The translations under genes were made by a program, and so were the position numbers. From Bacteroidota bacterium (GTDB taxonomy: Bacteria; Bacteroidota; Bacteroidia; Chitinophagales; Chitinophagaceae), in contig JAKQJH010000058.1 in NCBI GenBank assembly GCA_029561255.1, positions 1 through 56,558 on the forward strand: a stretch of 56,558 bases of DNA. Direction: 5' to 3'. Positions 35,201 to 44,295 of the stretch are shown in pieces. Within the stretch, counting starts at the first letter, position 1, and each line of letters opens with the position of its first letter. A model generated the notes under the pieces. That model was given only the letters and a program-made list of their open reading frames with translations. It was not told the origin of the DNA and ran no database searches.

Positions 35201-35816
35201 AATTAATATCGTAATCGTGGATGATCATCCGATGGTGCTGGAAGGGATGAAAGCGATGCTGAATCAGATTTCATTTGTCACACTAAACGGTATTGCCAGT
35301 AATGCCTTTCAGGCCATTGAATTGCTGAAAGGGTGCGAGCCTGATATCCTGATCACGGATATTAATATGCCGGAAGTGAGCGGTATCGAACTTACCTTAA
35401 AAGTACGGAAGGAATTTCCACAGGTAAAAGTGATTGCCATGAGTACTTTCAAGGAACGTAGCTATATATCGCAGATGATTCAGAACGGGGCATCCGGCTA
35501 CCTGGTGAAGAGCGCTTCCAAAGAAGAAATTGAAGAAGCGATCCTGTCTGTTTATGAAGGTAAATTGTATATGAGCCTCGATGTAAATCTTTCTGCATCG
35601 GATAAACAGGAAATGACCAATGTTCCGGTATTAAGCAGCCGGGAAAAAGAAGTGCTGCAACTGATCGGGGAGGGGCTGACCAATCCCCAGATTGCAGCCA
35701 AGTTATTTATCAGTCTTCATACGGTGGATAGTCACCGGAAAAACCTGCTCACTAAATTCGGAGTAAATAATACTGCCGGTTTAATTAAACAGGCGGCAAA
35801 GCATAACATGCTTTAA
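35193..35816 (+). CDS. LuxR/NarL-type response regulator 1
   Basis: A 207-residue two-domain regulator. The receiver has VIVDDHPMVLEG at the start and the phospho-acceptor Asp in DILITDINMPEVSG. The C-terminal HTH has LSSREKEVLQLIGEGLTNPQIA and HTVDSHRKNLLTKFG. It overlaps kinase 1 by 8 bp and so forms a two-component pair. The start at 35193 is chosen over an in-frame ATT at 35184. It likely binds the nearby palindromes (inference). Confidence 0.93.
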   Translation: MNKINIVIVDDHPMVLEGMKAMLNQISFVTLNGIASNAFQAIELLKGCEPDILITDINMPEVSGIELTLKVRKEFPQVKVIAMSTFKERSYISQMIQNGASGYLVKSASKEEIEEAILSVYEGKLYMSLDVNLSASDKQEMTNVPVLSSREKEVLQLIGEGLTNPQIAAKLFISLHTVDSHRKNLLTKFGVNNTAGLIKQAAKHNML

Positions 35817-35827
35817 CCGGCTGGGGT

Positions 35828-36634
35828 TTACCGGGGATTATAATACGTCGCTTTAATTTCCGGAATCAGTTCATTTAGTTTTTTAATCCGGGTATCATCG
35901 CTTGGGTGAGTAGACAGGAATTGCGGGAGCTTACTGTTATTGAGCGCAGCCATTCTTTGCCAAAAGGGTATCGCTTCAGCCGGATCATAACCGGCCATAC
36001 TCATAAAGATCAGTCCAAGTTTATCGGCCTCAGATTCCTGCATCCGGCTGTTGGGTAAGGAAAGGGCCAGGTTCGAACCCACCATATACAGCCCGAGGAA
36101 TAAAAACTGGGTTTCCTGCTTTTTATCTTTCAATGCTTCCTCTAGCACAAGACCTCCCAGGTTAATCAGCAGGCTTTCACTCATCCGCTCATTACCGTGC
36201 CGGGCAATCGCATGGGCAATTTCATGTCCCATGACCACCGCTAGTCCGCTTTCATTTTTTGTCACCGGTAAAAGACCCGTATAAACCACCACTTTTCCAC
36301 CCGGCATACACCAGGCATTGATGGTGTTTTCATGAATGGTATTGAATTCCCAATTGAAATTTTTTAATTCCCGGCTCAGGTTGTTTTGTTGCATATATTT
36401 CTCAACGGCCATCCGGATATTCGTACCCACTTTTATTACTTCCTGGGCCCGCTGATCGGTTGACGGAAGAGTAGGACTGATCTTCAATACGGAGTCATAG
36501 GCTGAAAATGACATGGTGGTGATCAGGCTGTTGGGGACCAGGTTCAGTTGTTTGCGGCCGGTAACAGGGACCCTTTTACAGGCACCAGCCAGGAGCACTA
36601 CACAAAGGAGAACGATTAAGCGGGAGTTGTACAT
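35828..36634 (-). CDS. M48-family zinc metalloprotease, probable lipoprotein
   Basis: A 268-residue protease with the zinc motif HEIAHAIARH near residue 139 and a third ligand Glu in MQESEADKLG near residue 200. The N-terminus MYNSRLIVLLCVVLLAGACKR has a lipobox (LAGAC), so it is probably an envelope lipoprotein of the BepA/LoiP kind that trims misfolded outer-membrane proteins. It is convergent with regulator 1. A TCCC-N8-GGGA palindrome lies 50 bp upstream of its start. Confidence 0.92.
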   Translation of the reverse strand: MYNSRLIVLLCVVLLAGACKRVPVTGRKQLNLVPNSLITTMSFSAYDSVLKISPTLPSTDQRAQEVIKVGTNIRMAVEKYMQQNNLSRELKNFNWEFNTIHENTINAWCMPGGKVVVYTGLLPVTKNESGLAVVMGHEIAHAIARHGNERMSESLLINLGGLVLEEALKDKKQETQFLFLGLYMVGSNLALSLPNSRMQESEADKLGLIFMSMAGYDPAEAIPFWQRMAALNNSKLPQFLSTHPSDDTRIKKLNELIPEIKATYYNPR

Positions 36635-36683
36635 ACAGCATGTTTTAGATCTGTAAAAGTAACAGGCGCTGGAAAGAAATCTC

Positions 36684-36699
36684 TCCCTTAAAAAGGGGA
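36684..36699. promoter_or_regulatory. TCCC-N8-GGGA palindrome upstream of the M48 protease
   Basis: TCCCTTAAAAAGGGGA is identical over all 16 bp to the site at 45798-45813, 9 kb away. It lies between the end of a SET-domain gene and the start of the protease gene, in the promoter region of the latter. Confidence 0.65.
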
Positions 36700-36722
36700 A
36701 AAAGAAGGATTACCGGAAAATT

Positions 36723-37124
36723 TTATTTTTCCCTGAATTGTATATTTCTCGATTCAAACCATTCGGTATAGGTTACTCCCTGCTCACCGGAATAGTTGAT
36801 GTTTATTTCTTTTCCGGCAGGAATATCCTCAAGCGCATAGTAGATCATGGTGCGGCTTTCCCTGTCCAGCTGGTAAGCGGCATTGGAGTGTATGGCATGG
36901 TTGTATAATGAACCGAATCCCAGTACAAGTGTGAGGGTCCGGTCTTCTTTAACAAAATTAAAGAAGTAATCCGCCAGGCGGGAAGAAACGGCTGTGTCAT
37001 AATCACTGGCTGGCAGTACGATCAACTGGCAGATTTCTATGACTTCATCCCGGAGGATGGGTTCCTTGCAGAATACACCACGGCCTTTGCCTTTGATATT
37101 TTTTATGTAGAGTTGATGGCTCAT
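36723..37124 (-). CDS. small SET-domain protein 1
   Basis: A 133-residue protein that is almost only a SET domain, the fold of SAM-dependent protein-lysine methyltransferases. KGRGVFCKEPILRDEVIE near residue 12, LYNHAIHSNAAY near residue 74 (the NHSxxPN block) and DIPAGKEININYSG near residue 104 are the defining blocks. No signal peptide is present. Its ATG overlaps the stop of the second SET gene by 4 bp. Bacterial substrates of such proteins are mostly unknown. Confidence 0.86.
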   Translation of the reverse strand: MSHQLYIKNIKGKGRGVFCKEPILRDEVIEICQLIVLPASDYDTAVSSRLADYFFNFVKEDRTLTLVLGFGSLYNHAIHSNAAYQLDRESRTMIYYALEDIPAGKEININYSGEQGVTYTEWFESRNIQFREK

Positions 37125-37534
37125 ACATCTGCCGGAGGAAAGTAAACAGGTGATGGGTCATTGGGACGACCATTATAGTTGAGGGTGATCTCCTCGCCGG
37201 GCGTAACAGGCTTACAGGCGATGATTTCCAGGTATTCTTTTTTTACATTAATCCTGTAACGGGCATTCGCTGCGGATGAATGGTTATAAAGTGAGCTAAG
37301 TCCAAGTCCGAGTGCTGCCGGTGTTTTCGGATTGTCTACTACAAAATAGTAATGATACAACCGGGTATATTCAAGCAATTCTTTGTCACTTTCTTTCAAC
37401 AGAATGAGGGGGGCTTTTTCTATGACATCATTTATAGTGAATGATTTTTCTGCAAAAACGCCCAACCCATGCAAGGGGCTTGGTTTTGCCAATATGCCTG
37501 CAGGTTGTGGGATGGTGGAATTCCAAAACACCAT
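37121..37534 (-). CDS. small SET-domain protein 2
   Basis: A 137-residue SET-domain protein related to its neighbour. It shows HGLGVFAEKSFTINDVIE near residue 25, LYNHSSAANARY near residue 82, and PVTPGEEITLNYNG near residue 112. It starts 5 bp after the stop of the heptad-repeat gene and overlaps SET 1 by 4 bp, so the three genes are one operon. The pair probably arose by tandem duplication; it may act as a heterodimer or on two sites (speculation). Confidence 0.87.
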   Translation of the reverse strand: MVFWNSTIPQPAGILAKPSPLHGLGVFAEKSFTINDVIEKAPLILLKESDKELLEYTRLYHYYFVVDNPKTPAALGLGLSSLYNHSSAANARYRINVKKEYLEIIACKPVTPGEEITLNYNGRPNDPSPVYFPPADV

Positions 37535-37539
37535 ACTTA

Positions 37540-37923
37540 TTATTTCAGGTTAGTTTTTTTCAAAGCGGGCACATCTTTCATAGCCTTGGCTCCGGTGATT
37601 TTGATTGCTTTTGAGGTCGTGTCATTCGTCTCTTTAAATTCTTTTAACTGTAACTCATTTTTTAATTTAAGCGTATTCCCTGTTTGTTTGATTGTTGTAT
37701 TGGTTTTTTTAAACCGGCTGTTTGTTTCTTTAATAGTACCGGTGGTGTTTTTAATGTGGGTATCGGTGGCATTTTTGTCGCCTTTGACAATAGCCGTATC
37801 ACTGACAGGTGTTTGCTCTTTTTTTACCGGGGGAGCGGTTTCTTTTCTAACCGTGGGTATGGTCTGGGCTTTAAGACCGGCGGCAATCAGCAAAGAGCCG
37901 ATGATAGCGAATGTTTTTTTCAT
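37540..37923 (-). CDS. exported Lys/Thr-rich heptad-repeat protein
   Basis: A 127-residue protein with signal peptide MKKTFAIIGSLLIAAGLKAQ. A Pro/Lys/Thr segment is followed by consecutive 7-residue units of the type hydrophobic-Lys-x-Thr: IKNTTGT, IKETNSR, FKKTNTT, IKQTGNT and LKLKNEL. Lys follows the hydrophobic residue in each. The protein is unusually rich in Lys and Thr and lacks Cys and Trp. It is the first gene of an operon with two SET-domain genes, and a TCCC-N8-GGGA palindrome lies 81 bp upstream. I know of no matching family. Confidence 0.75.
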   Translation of the reverse strand: MKKTFAIIGSLLIAAGLKAQTIPTVRKETAPPVKKEQTPVSDTAIVKGDKNATDTHIKNTTGTIKETNSRFKKTNTTIKQTGNTLKLKNELQLKEFKETNDTTSKAIKITGAKAMKDVPALKKTNLK

Positions 37924-38003
37924 TTGATTAATTTTTAGTTTGAATTACGGGAGTATGATTTTGTGATCTGAATTAAAATTAATTGTAATCCGGAATGATG
38001 TTC

Positions 38004-38019
38004 TCCCCCGAAAGTGGGA
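38004..38019. promoter_or_regulatory. TCCC-N8-GGGA palindrome upstream of the SET operon
   Basis: TCCCCCGAAAGTGGGA matches the outer bases of the other three sites, with a less symmetrical centre. It lies 81 bp upstream of the heptad-repeat gene, in the gap after the large secreted protein at 38090. Confidence 0.55.
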
Positions 38020-38089
38020 TTTTTTGCTTTTTTAGGTTACACCCGTCTTCCACCAGCCTCATTCCAGGAGAAGTCCGTATCTGAAAAGC

Positions 38090-39988
38090 TTAGAGCCGGA
38101 TACGGACATTGCTGATGAATAGTCCCGTATTTTCTGCATCATTGGTGATATTACGGAAGTTCAGGGTGTTGAAACGGGTACCGGATGGCAGTTTGCATCC
38201 GGGGCATTCTTTACCATAACTCATTTTAAAGTCTGCCAGAGTTGCCACGGCCTGGTCATTCATAAATAGGCTGATATTTCCATTTTTAACATCCAGCTTA
38301 ATATGTGTTTTGGTTTTTTTATTCGTCAGTAACCGGGTAGCTGTTTTAAAGTATAATCCCTCGGCGTAATTTTCTTTGTAGATAGCCGGTTGGCTATGCA
38401 ATTCCATTCGGATTTCACCCCTGAAATTATTGTTAGTCAAATCAGCTTCATTGCCTGCTTGAATGATAAGATCCAGCGAATAGCCGGGAGATCCGCTTTT
38501 TTCCCTTCCATCTTCCAATAAAGGATACGAACTGAGGTGCAGCTTTACCGCCCCTCCGGTTCGGGTTGAAAAAGTATCGGTTACCAGGTCAAATTCAAGC
38601 GTAAATTGTTCAGGTATCGGTTTCTTCAAAAAGGCAGGTGTGACGTCCGAGTTATATCCCAGTTTCAGCCATTTGCCCGGATATTTTTTGTGCGTGGAAA
38701 TGGTGGAGTGTTTACCATAACTGGAGAAATACCATCCGGCAGGTTTGCTGCCTTCTGCATTGCCCGAGAAGTCATCTTTAAAATAGAGGCCTTCCGGTAA
38801 GTTTTGCAGCGAAGCGGGCATTCCCTGATTTCCTTTATTCCGGTAGTTGTCGAGCCTGGCCGCTAATTCTTCTTTATTGGATGCGAAATAGGAAATCCCT
38901 TTGTTTTTTTCCGGACTAAAGAAATGATTGTAAACGTATTCGTAATTGAAATTTTCAGTTACACTTTGATACATTTCCCACAGTTGATTACCGTTTTCTT
39001 TTGTTTCAAACGGCACCCATATGGCAATCCATTGCGGCTCACTTGTTTTACATTTTTCAAGAACTTCCGGACTGATTTTATATATCGGGAAATACGATTT
39101 TAACCGGTTGTCCTGTGCGGTGATGGTAAACGGATCCGGATCCAGTTGAAAACTGTACATGGTTGGCTGCATTTCCCGGGTTACTGCGGGTTCATTCAGC
39201 CTGTTTTTATGCCGGACACGGAGTTGTTGAATGTTGACCCGGTGTTTTTCAACGGTGTTTTTCCGATAGGCAAAAGCATCCTGTTGTGCTTTCAGGTTAC
39301 CCGGCCATTTGGCTTCCACGTCTTTACGTTCATTTTCAAGCTGCCGTTCCAACGACGCTTCGGCCATATCCAGGTATTCTCCCAGTTTAACCGGGATAAA
39401 CGGTAATTTGTTACCCGGGGCCAGGTAGACGGTTACCACTTCATTGACATGGGTGATAAACTTATTGGCATTTGCATGAATACCCTGATCCAATTGGTTT
39501 CTATTCCTGGCGGCTTGTTCATTGGGACTATAGCCATCCGGTTGCCAGGTAAAAACATATTGCCCCGGTTTATTGATAAATCCAATGGGGAAACTGCCTG
39601 TTATCGAATTGATGTAAACACCGAATTTTGTCAGTTCCTCCGGAATTGGCCTGAACTTTCCTTTGTTATCCAGCCATTCTTTGTTAAAACTCACATTCCA
39701 GACGGCAAATTGTACCCCATAGTTATTGGTGTTTATAAACCGGGTATACGTGCCAAGTCCGGCTACCGGAGTATAACTTTTTTTCATCCATTCCACCAGT
39801 TTGTCCAAGTGGTCGATTTTTCTTTTCCGGTCCGGATTGTTTTCCGCAGTTAGTTTTTTGTCAAATTTCAGGTTATCCCACCAGCCAATCACGCTGTCTT
39901 CAATCCGCTGTTCGGGGGTGAATTGAGCCAGTAAGGCGGAGGAGAATAAAATGGTGATGATACAGGTCAGAATTGTCCGGTATTTCAT
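38090..39988 (-). CDS. large secreted protein with C-terminal lectin-like domain, copy C
   Basis: A 632-residue protein of the same layout as its neighbour at 40009-41826: signal peptide (cleavage near SALLAQ), an N-terminal domain with WMKKSYTPVAGLGTYTRF near residue 68, a charged helix near residues 205-270, the shared block YVYNHFFSPEKNKG near residue 350, and a C-terminal beta domain of about 210 residues starting YFKDDFSGNAEG. The beta domain resembles concanavalin A-like lectins/glucanases. No catalytic motif is seen. It is the last gene of a five-gene run headed by the astacin gene. Confidence 0.75.
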   Translation of the reverse strand: MKYRTILTCIITILFSSALLAQFTPEQRIEDSVIGWWDNLKFDKKLTAENNPDRKRKIDHLDKLVEWMKKSYTPVAGLGTYTRFINTNNYGVQFAVWNVSFNKEWLDNKGKFRPIPEELTKFGVYINSITGSFPIGFINKPGQYVFTWQPDGYSPNEQAARNRNQLDQGIHANANKFITHVNEVVTVYLAPGNKLPFIPVKLGEYLDMAEASLERQLENERKDVEAKWPGNLKAQQDAFAYRKNTVEKHRVNIQQLRVRHKNRLNEPAVTREMQPTMYSFQLDPDPFTITAQDNRLKSYFPIYKISPEVLEKCKTSEPQWIAIWVPFETKENGNQLWEMYQSVTENFNYEYVYNHFFSPEKNKGISYFASNKEELAARLDNYRNKGNQGMPASLQNLPEGLYFKDDFSGNAEGSKPAGWYFSSYGKHSTISTHKKYPGKWLKLGYNSDVTPAFLKKPIPEQFTLEFDLVTDTFSTRTGGAVKLHLSSYPLLEDGREKSGSPGYSLDLIIQAGNEADLTNNNFRGEIRMELHSQPAIYKENYAEGLYFKTATRLLTNKKTKTHIKLDVKNGNISLFMNDQAVATLADFKMSYGKECPGCKLPSGTRFNTLNFRNITNDAENTGLFISNVRIRL

Positions 39989-40008
39989 TTATTTTTTTTA
40001 AATGGTGA

Positions 40009-41826
40009 TTATTCGTTCATTATTTTAATATTATCAATAAAATATTTTTCATAATCACTGTCACTTCGTGAATGGGAAAATCCAATTCCCCGGATAGTTA
40101 TACTATTTTCAGTAAAAGCATTGGTATTACTGAATACCTGCTTTTGATTCACCCATAATTCCAGCAATTGCCCTTTTTTTCGTACCTGTAGCTGATATTT
40201 GTTAATGGGCATATTATTGGAAAAGCCGGGAATCGGAATTTCTGATGCCTTGGCCGTGCTGCCTTGCTGCAAAATGCTGGATCCGAAATCGTCAGGTCCG
40301 GCGTACAGGAATCCGGGATTTCCATCATACCCGGGCCGCATACTCACGAGGAAAGAGGCTTTGTCGGTTCCAAAACGGATCACCAGCCGTTTGGCTCCCC
40401 AGGTATATCCCTTTGGAACGGCTATGTCGCAGGTAAATGTAAAATTTGCCGGTAGATTGATTTTCTCTTTTTGTTCCAGTTGCTGTCCTTTTATGACAGC
40501 CCATTGATCGCCATTTTCAGGATGCAACTCAACCTTTGCCGGTTCACCATAATAATTGTTTCCGGATTTCCAGCTGACAGGCGTTTTCCCGGGTAGTGTA
40601 TTGGAAAAATCATCAAACAGGATCGTGCCCGGTACTGCTTTCTGTTTAATGGCATTGGCAGATTCAGTTTTCGCTGCCGGGTCTTCTTTCCTTACAGGAG
40701 GACGGAGTGGCAGGTAAGGGTTACCTTTTATTTTTTCCGGGTCAAAAAAGTAATTATAGATGTATTCAATATCCAGGTTATTCAGCATGGAAGAATGCAG
40801 GTTTTTAAATGATTCATCATACATTTCACCGCCTCCCCAACCGATGGTGATCCATTGTGGCCTGTCCGTACTGGCATTGGCGGTACGGGCAGGGTCAAAT
40901 TTGTATACCGGTATTTTATCATTGGTACTTCCGTTCCCTTCAAACAGGTCAGGGGTGTATTCCAGATGCACGGAGGGCTGTTCGGTGTAGATCGTGGCTT
41001 TCTCATTCAGCCGGTTTCTGTATTTTTCTTTCTGGCCGGCCAGTGCATCCATCCTTCTTTTATACAGAGCTGATTCATTCTCTAAAAAACTTTGTTTTCT
41101 TTTTTCATTGTAATCCTCATTAATTTTTTTCAGGTTTTCGGTATGAGTCCGGTTGATGGATTTTTCAAGTTGTTCAAGGAACTCTCCTTTAGTAATCTGC
41201 ACCCAGGGTCGTTCATTGTTTTGGCTCAATATCACATTGTATTGGGAGAGAAAGCGGATACTTTTTGGCTGGTAATAATGAATATACCGGCTGAATGCCG
41301 GATGGGTATTAAATCCCATGAATTGCTGGTTGGAACGGGCATATTCATCATTTGATTGAACAGCGGGTATATAGAAATAGTACTGTTCGGTGGAACTGAT
41401 TACATCCACATGATCTCCCACTAACCCGTTGGCGGTAACACGCAGGAAAAGTCCAAGGTTGTTTTCCGGGGTCCAGCCACCACCGGCTTTTTTCTTCAGG
41501 AATACATAGGTGGGCAGGAATGCACCATAGTAATTATGGAGGGACCGGGTGTACTGATTATAAGGACTTAGTTTTTCATTGGCAAACCGGCGTCCTTCAC
41601 CCAATCCGCCTTTGGGCATATAGCTGGCCTGTATCCAGCTGATAAACAGGTTACAGGTGGAAAGTTGTTTAGCAGAATACTGCCGGTGATCAACCCGGGC
41701 CGGTTTTACAGGATCAGCGGCATTAATTTTTCTGATCCAGCCGAGGTATTGATCACTGTATTCCGTTTGGGTGTTTCCGAAAACACCGGATAGAATAAAG
41801 GCAGATAACAGGATAATCTTTTTCAT
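40009..41826 (-). CDS. large secreted protein with C-terminal lectin-like domain, copy D
   Basis: A 605-residue paralog of the protein at 38090. Matching blocks include WIQASYMPKGGLGEGRRF near residue 64, RPQWITIGWGGGEM near residue 320 and YIYNYFFDPEKIKG near residue 350. The signal peptide ends near GNTQ, a Lys/Glu-rich coiled helix spans about residues 215-285, and the C-terminal lectin-like domain starts LFDDFSNTLPGKTP. It lies 20 bp upstream of copy C and 22 bp after the 328-residue gene, so they are co-transcribed. The role is unknown. Confidence 0.75.
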   Translation of the reverse strand: MKKIILLSAFILSGVFGNTQTEYSDQYLGWIRKINAADPVKPARVDHRQYSAKQLSTCNLFISWIQASYMPKGGLGEGRRFANEKLSPYNQYTRSLHNYYGAFLPTYVFLKKKAGGGWTPENNLGLFLRVTANGLVGDHVDVISSTEQYYFYIPAVQSNDEYARSNQQFMGFNTHPAFSRYIHYYQPKSIRFLSQYNVILSQNNERPWVQITKGEFLEQLEKSINRTHTENLKKINEDYNEKRKQSFLENESALYKRRMDALAGQKEKYRNRLNEKATIYTEQPSVHLEYTPDLFEGNGSTNDKIPVYKFDPARTANASTDRPQWITIGWGGGEMYDESFKNLHSSMLNNLDIEYIYNYFFDPEKIKGNPYLPLRPPVRKEDPAAKTESANAIKQKAVPGTILFDDFSNTLPGKTPVSWKSGNNYYGEPAKVELHPENGDQWAVIKGQQLEQKEKINLPANFTFTCDIAVPKGYTWGAKRLVIRFGTDKASFLVSMRPGYDGNPGFLYAGPDDFGSSILQQGSTAKASEIPIPGFSNNMPINKYQLQVRKKGQLLELWVNQKQVFSNTNAFTENSITIRGIGFSHSRSDSDYEKYFIDNIKIMNE

Positions 41827-41848
41827 ATACTGTTTTTAGAATGAGTGT

Positions 41849-42835
41849 TCAGAATCCGGTAGCTTTTTTCAGTTTATTCAGCAATGATTTTTTTTCCTTT
41901 ATGGGTTTGGCAATTGTATCGGTCTTTGAAGTGCTGGCAGGCGAAGCAACTGGTCCGGATGCAGGAGGGGGGGCTGTTTCCGCCGGCTTAAAATCAGGCA
42001 TTTTGATTTTCTCTTTGCTGATGATGTCCCCTTTCAGCCACTCTTTTACAAAAATGGTTATGATATCGTTTACTTCTTTTCCAGCCCTGAAGCAGGCTTT
42101 CCATTTCAACGATTGCTTTTCATAGGCGGGGTTCACAAACTTCACTTTTTTGTATTTGTCCGGAGCGGTTAGTGCTGCATCAAAATCCACGGAAGCAACA
42201 AGAGCCAGGTAGTCCTGAAGTTTTTGCTTTACCAATGGGGCAGGGTCTGCCGGATAATGTTTCTCCCAGCGGGTAAGGTTCGGGTGGGGATCTTCCCAGT
42301 TGGCCAGGTTTTTTTTCTGGTCCTGAATTCCTTTTTCATAGGCAGCAATAATATCCGGCGATATTCCTTTTTGTTTTTTTAAATCCGCCAGTTGTTTATC
42401 CATTTCTTTTACAGATTGACGCTGGCTTTGGATCATTTCAGCATCCGGTCGCCAGGGTTCGGTAGTGGGTTTGGCGGCATCCCTTCTTTTGTTGTAATCG
42501 TTCATAAAATCTGAACTGTTTACATACATTTTTACATAGGAACAAAGTTCCCGGGCCGCCCCGTTCTTGTCTCCTTTTATGACGGCTGGCAACAGACGGG
42601 CATAGGGAATGCGGAATGATTTCATCTGATCATACGCATCTGCATTACTCCCTCCATCTTCCTCATTTTCTTCCATCGGGCCCTCTTCAAAACTTCCGGC
42701 CAGGTTGCTGAGGATATAATAGCGGGCTGTTTTATGTTCAAGTCCAAGCCGGGTTATGATCGTATCTGCAGCGATAAAAGCGCTGAAAAGCAGCAGACAG
42801 CCCATTAAGGCAACCCCAGTTTTATTTCTATTCAT
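41849..42835 (-). CDS. hypothetical exported protein with charged helices
   Basis: A 328-residue protein with an N-terminal hydrophobic segment (VALMGCLLLFSAFIAADT). It contains an acidic stretch near residue 55, the block RIPYARLLPAVIKGDKNGAARELC near residue 75 (key residues R, P, Y and C), a long helix near residues 140-190, and a Pro/Ala/Ser-rich linker before a Lys-rich end. I recognise no family of known function. It lies between copies D and the 429-residue gene with gaps of about 21 bp. Confidence 0.68.
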   Translation of the reverse strand: MNRNKTGVALMGCLLLFSAFIAADTIITRLGLEHKTARYYILSNLAGSFEEGPMEENEEDGGSNADAYDQMKSFRIPYARLLPAVIKGDKNGAARELCSYVKMYVNSSDFMNDYNKRRDAAKPTTEPWRPDAEMIQSQRQSVKEMDKQLADLKKQKGISPDIIAAYEKGIQDQKKNLANWEDPHPNLTRWEKHYPADPAPLVKQKLQDYLALVASVDFDAALTAPDKYKKVKFVNPAYEKQSLKWKACFRAGKEVNDIITIFVKEWLKGDIISKEKIKMPDFKPAETAPPPASGPVASPASTSKTDTIAKPIKEKKSLLNKLKKATGF

Positions 42836-42856
42836 GGTAAAATGGTTTATTTTTTC

Positions 42857-44146
42857 TTAGTTGCTTATTTTTTTCATAATCCATTTTCCGGTCTTATAAT
42901 ATCCGGAACCGGTACAGGTCCAGCTGCCGCTGAGTTCACCTGTTTGTGTGTTGTACCCCGTGGAAGTATATATCCATTTCCAGTTATTACTGTCAGTATA
43001 GCTTCCTGTGAAATTTCCGTTTTCAAAATTATATCCCCCTGCCACTACCGCTGTTCCACTGCCGTTGTTATTCAGCAGCCAGAATCCATAGTTGCTGCAT
43101 TTGAAGTTCAACGGACCGTCTGTCGCACTGGTCATTGTTCCGGTTGTTCCTTTCCAGACACCCGACATCAGTTCATTATTAACCGGGACAGATGCTATTT
43201 TAATACCCGTGGTTTTAACCGGAATGGATTGTTTAACCGGGCGGGGTGGATTAACGAATACATTGTTGTTTCCGGCGGGAGCAGGTGCGGGTGGTGGTGC
43301 CGGTTTGCTGAGATCCTTTTCAAACGTGAAATGAAACCGCAACATATAGATCCCATGATCCCTGGTATTCCCCATTGATTCTTCATTTATGACAAAATCG
43401 TTATAACTCATGCTATAGGTTTTGCCATCAATCGGGTTGTTTTTATTCTGCGTAATAATCATTTGCGATTTAAGCGAAAAAACGATTGGGCTAAACTCAC
43501 CGGCTTTACTTATCCCTATCGGACGGCTGCCGTTGACCCCATTAACCGATTTAAGAAGGTCGGCAAAAGTGGGCATTCGGATCACACTTAAGTTATTGAA
43601 CTGATAACATTTATAACTCCCATAACAGTATTGCAGTATTCCTGGAATCGGCTGATTGATACTATTGAATGAATTGATTATACGGCTGTCAATAGAATTC
43701 TGTAGCTGACTATTGCTGTTATTATCCCATTCCCAGATCGTCGGGATTACCGTTATATAATCCCCGGCTTCCAACCGGACACGGCGGATATTGGGAAATT
43801 CATTACCGGGGAAAAACTGGCTGCCGGTGGAGAGCCCCCCTTTATTATCTGGGTTGGCATGGCCAGCCAGCACCCGGTCCGGAAAACGGTACGTATCCCC
43901 GTAAGTTTTGGACACCACTTTATTTGTATAGCGGGTAACCCCGTTTTTATCCAGGACCGAATAATAGATCACAAAATAGACTTCGTCGCCAAAGCCATCA
44001 AAATTCAGGAAATCATCATTGGTGGCTTTCTGGCACATAAAGCTATTCAGGTCAATAGTGATCCAGCCGGCTGGTGAGGATTCATTCTGGGCCATGGCGG
44101 ATTCAATCAGCAGAAATAAGAACAACAACGGGAAGAACTTTTTCAT
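42857..44146 (-). CDS. hypothetical secreted beta-rich protein
   Basis: A 429-residue exported protein (signal MKKFFPLLFLFLLIESAMAQ). The first 270 residues contain a beta-rich domain with several Cys and a block YCYGSYKCYQFNNL near residue 190. A Pro/Ala linker lies near residue 285. The last 105 residues begin MSGVWKGTTGTM and show repeated Gly/Trp strands (GGYNFENGNFTGSYT, GELSGSWTCTGSG), as in small avidin-like or lipocalin-like barrels. Function is unknown. It follows the astacin gene after 149 bp holding two hairpins. Confidence 0.7.
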   Translation of the reverse strand: MKKFFPLLFLFLLIESAMAQNESSPAGWITIDLNSFMCQKATNDDFLNFDGFGDEVYFVIYYSVLDKNGVTRYTNKVVSKTYGDTYRFPDRVLAGHANPDNKGGLSTGSQFFPGNEFPNIRRVRLEAGDYITVIPTIWEWDNNSNSQLQNSIDSRIINSFNSINQPIPGILQYCYGSYKCYQFNNLSVIRMPTFADLLKSVNGVNGSRPIGISKAGEFSPIVFSLKSQMIITQNKNNPIDGKTYSMSYNDFVINEESMGNTRDHGIYMLRFHFTFEKDLSKPAPPPAPAPAGNNNVFVNPPRPVKQSIPVKTTGIKIASVPVNNELMSGVWKGTTGTMTSATDGPLNFKCSNYGFWLLNNNGSGTAVVAGGYNFENGNFTGSYTDSNNWKWIYTSTGYNTQTGELSGSWTCTGSGYYKTGKWIMKKISN

Positions 44147-44233
44147 AATTGCAATTTGTTGTGTAAATATGGAATTTACCGGTGAGCCAGGTTATCCCTG
44201 AAAACCATGAATTTTAGCGAAAACGGTACATGC

Positions 44234-44277
44234 GAAAGTCCTGCAAACAGCGTGTTTCAGCGATTGGCAGGACTTTC
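44234..44277. repeat. 11-bp inverted repeat after the astacin gene
   Basis: GAAAGTCCTGC and GCAGGACTTTC pair perfectly with a 22-bp spacer, just downstream of the astacin stop codon. A second hairpin, TGCCGG/CCGGCA around GTTTTA, encloses that stop codon at 44296-44298. No T-tract follows, so they may be processing or pausing structures rather than true terminators. Confidence 0.6.
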
Positions 44278-44295
44278 AGTAGATATTGCCGGGTT

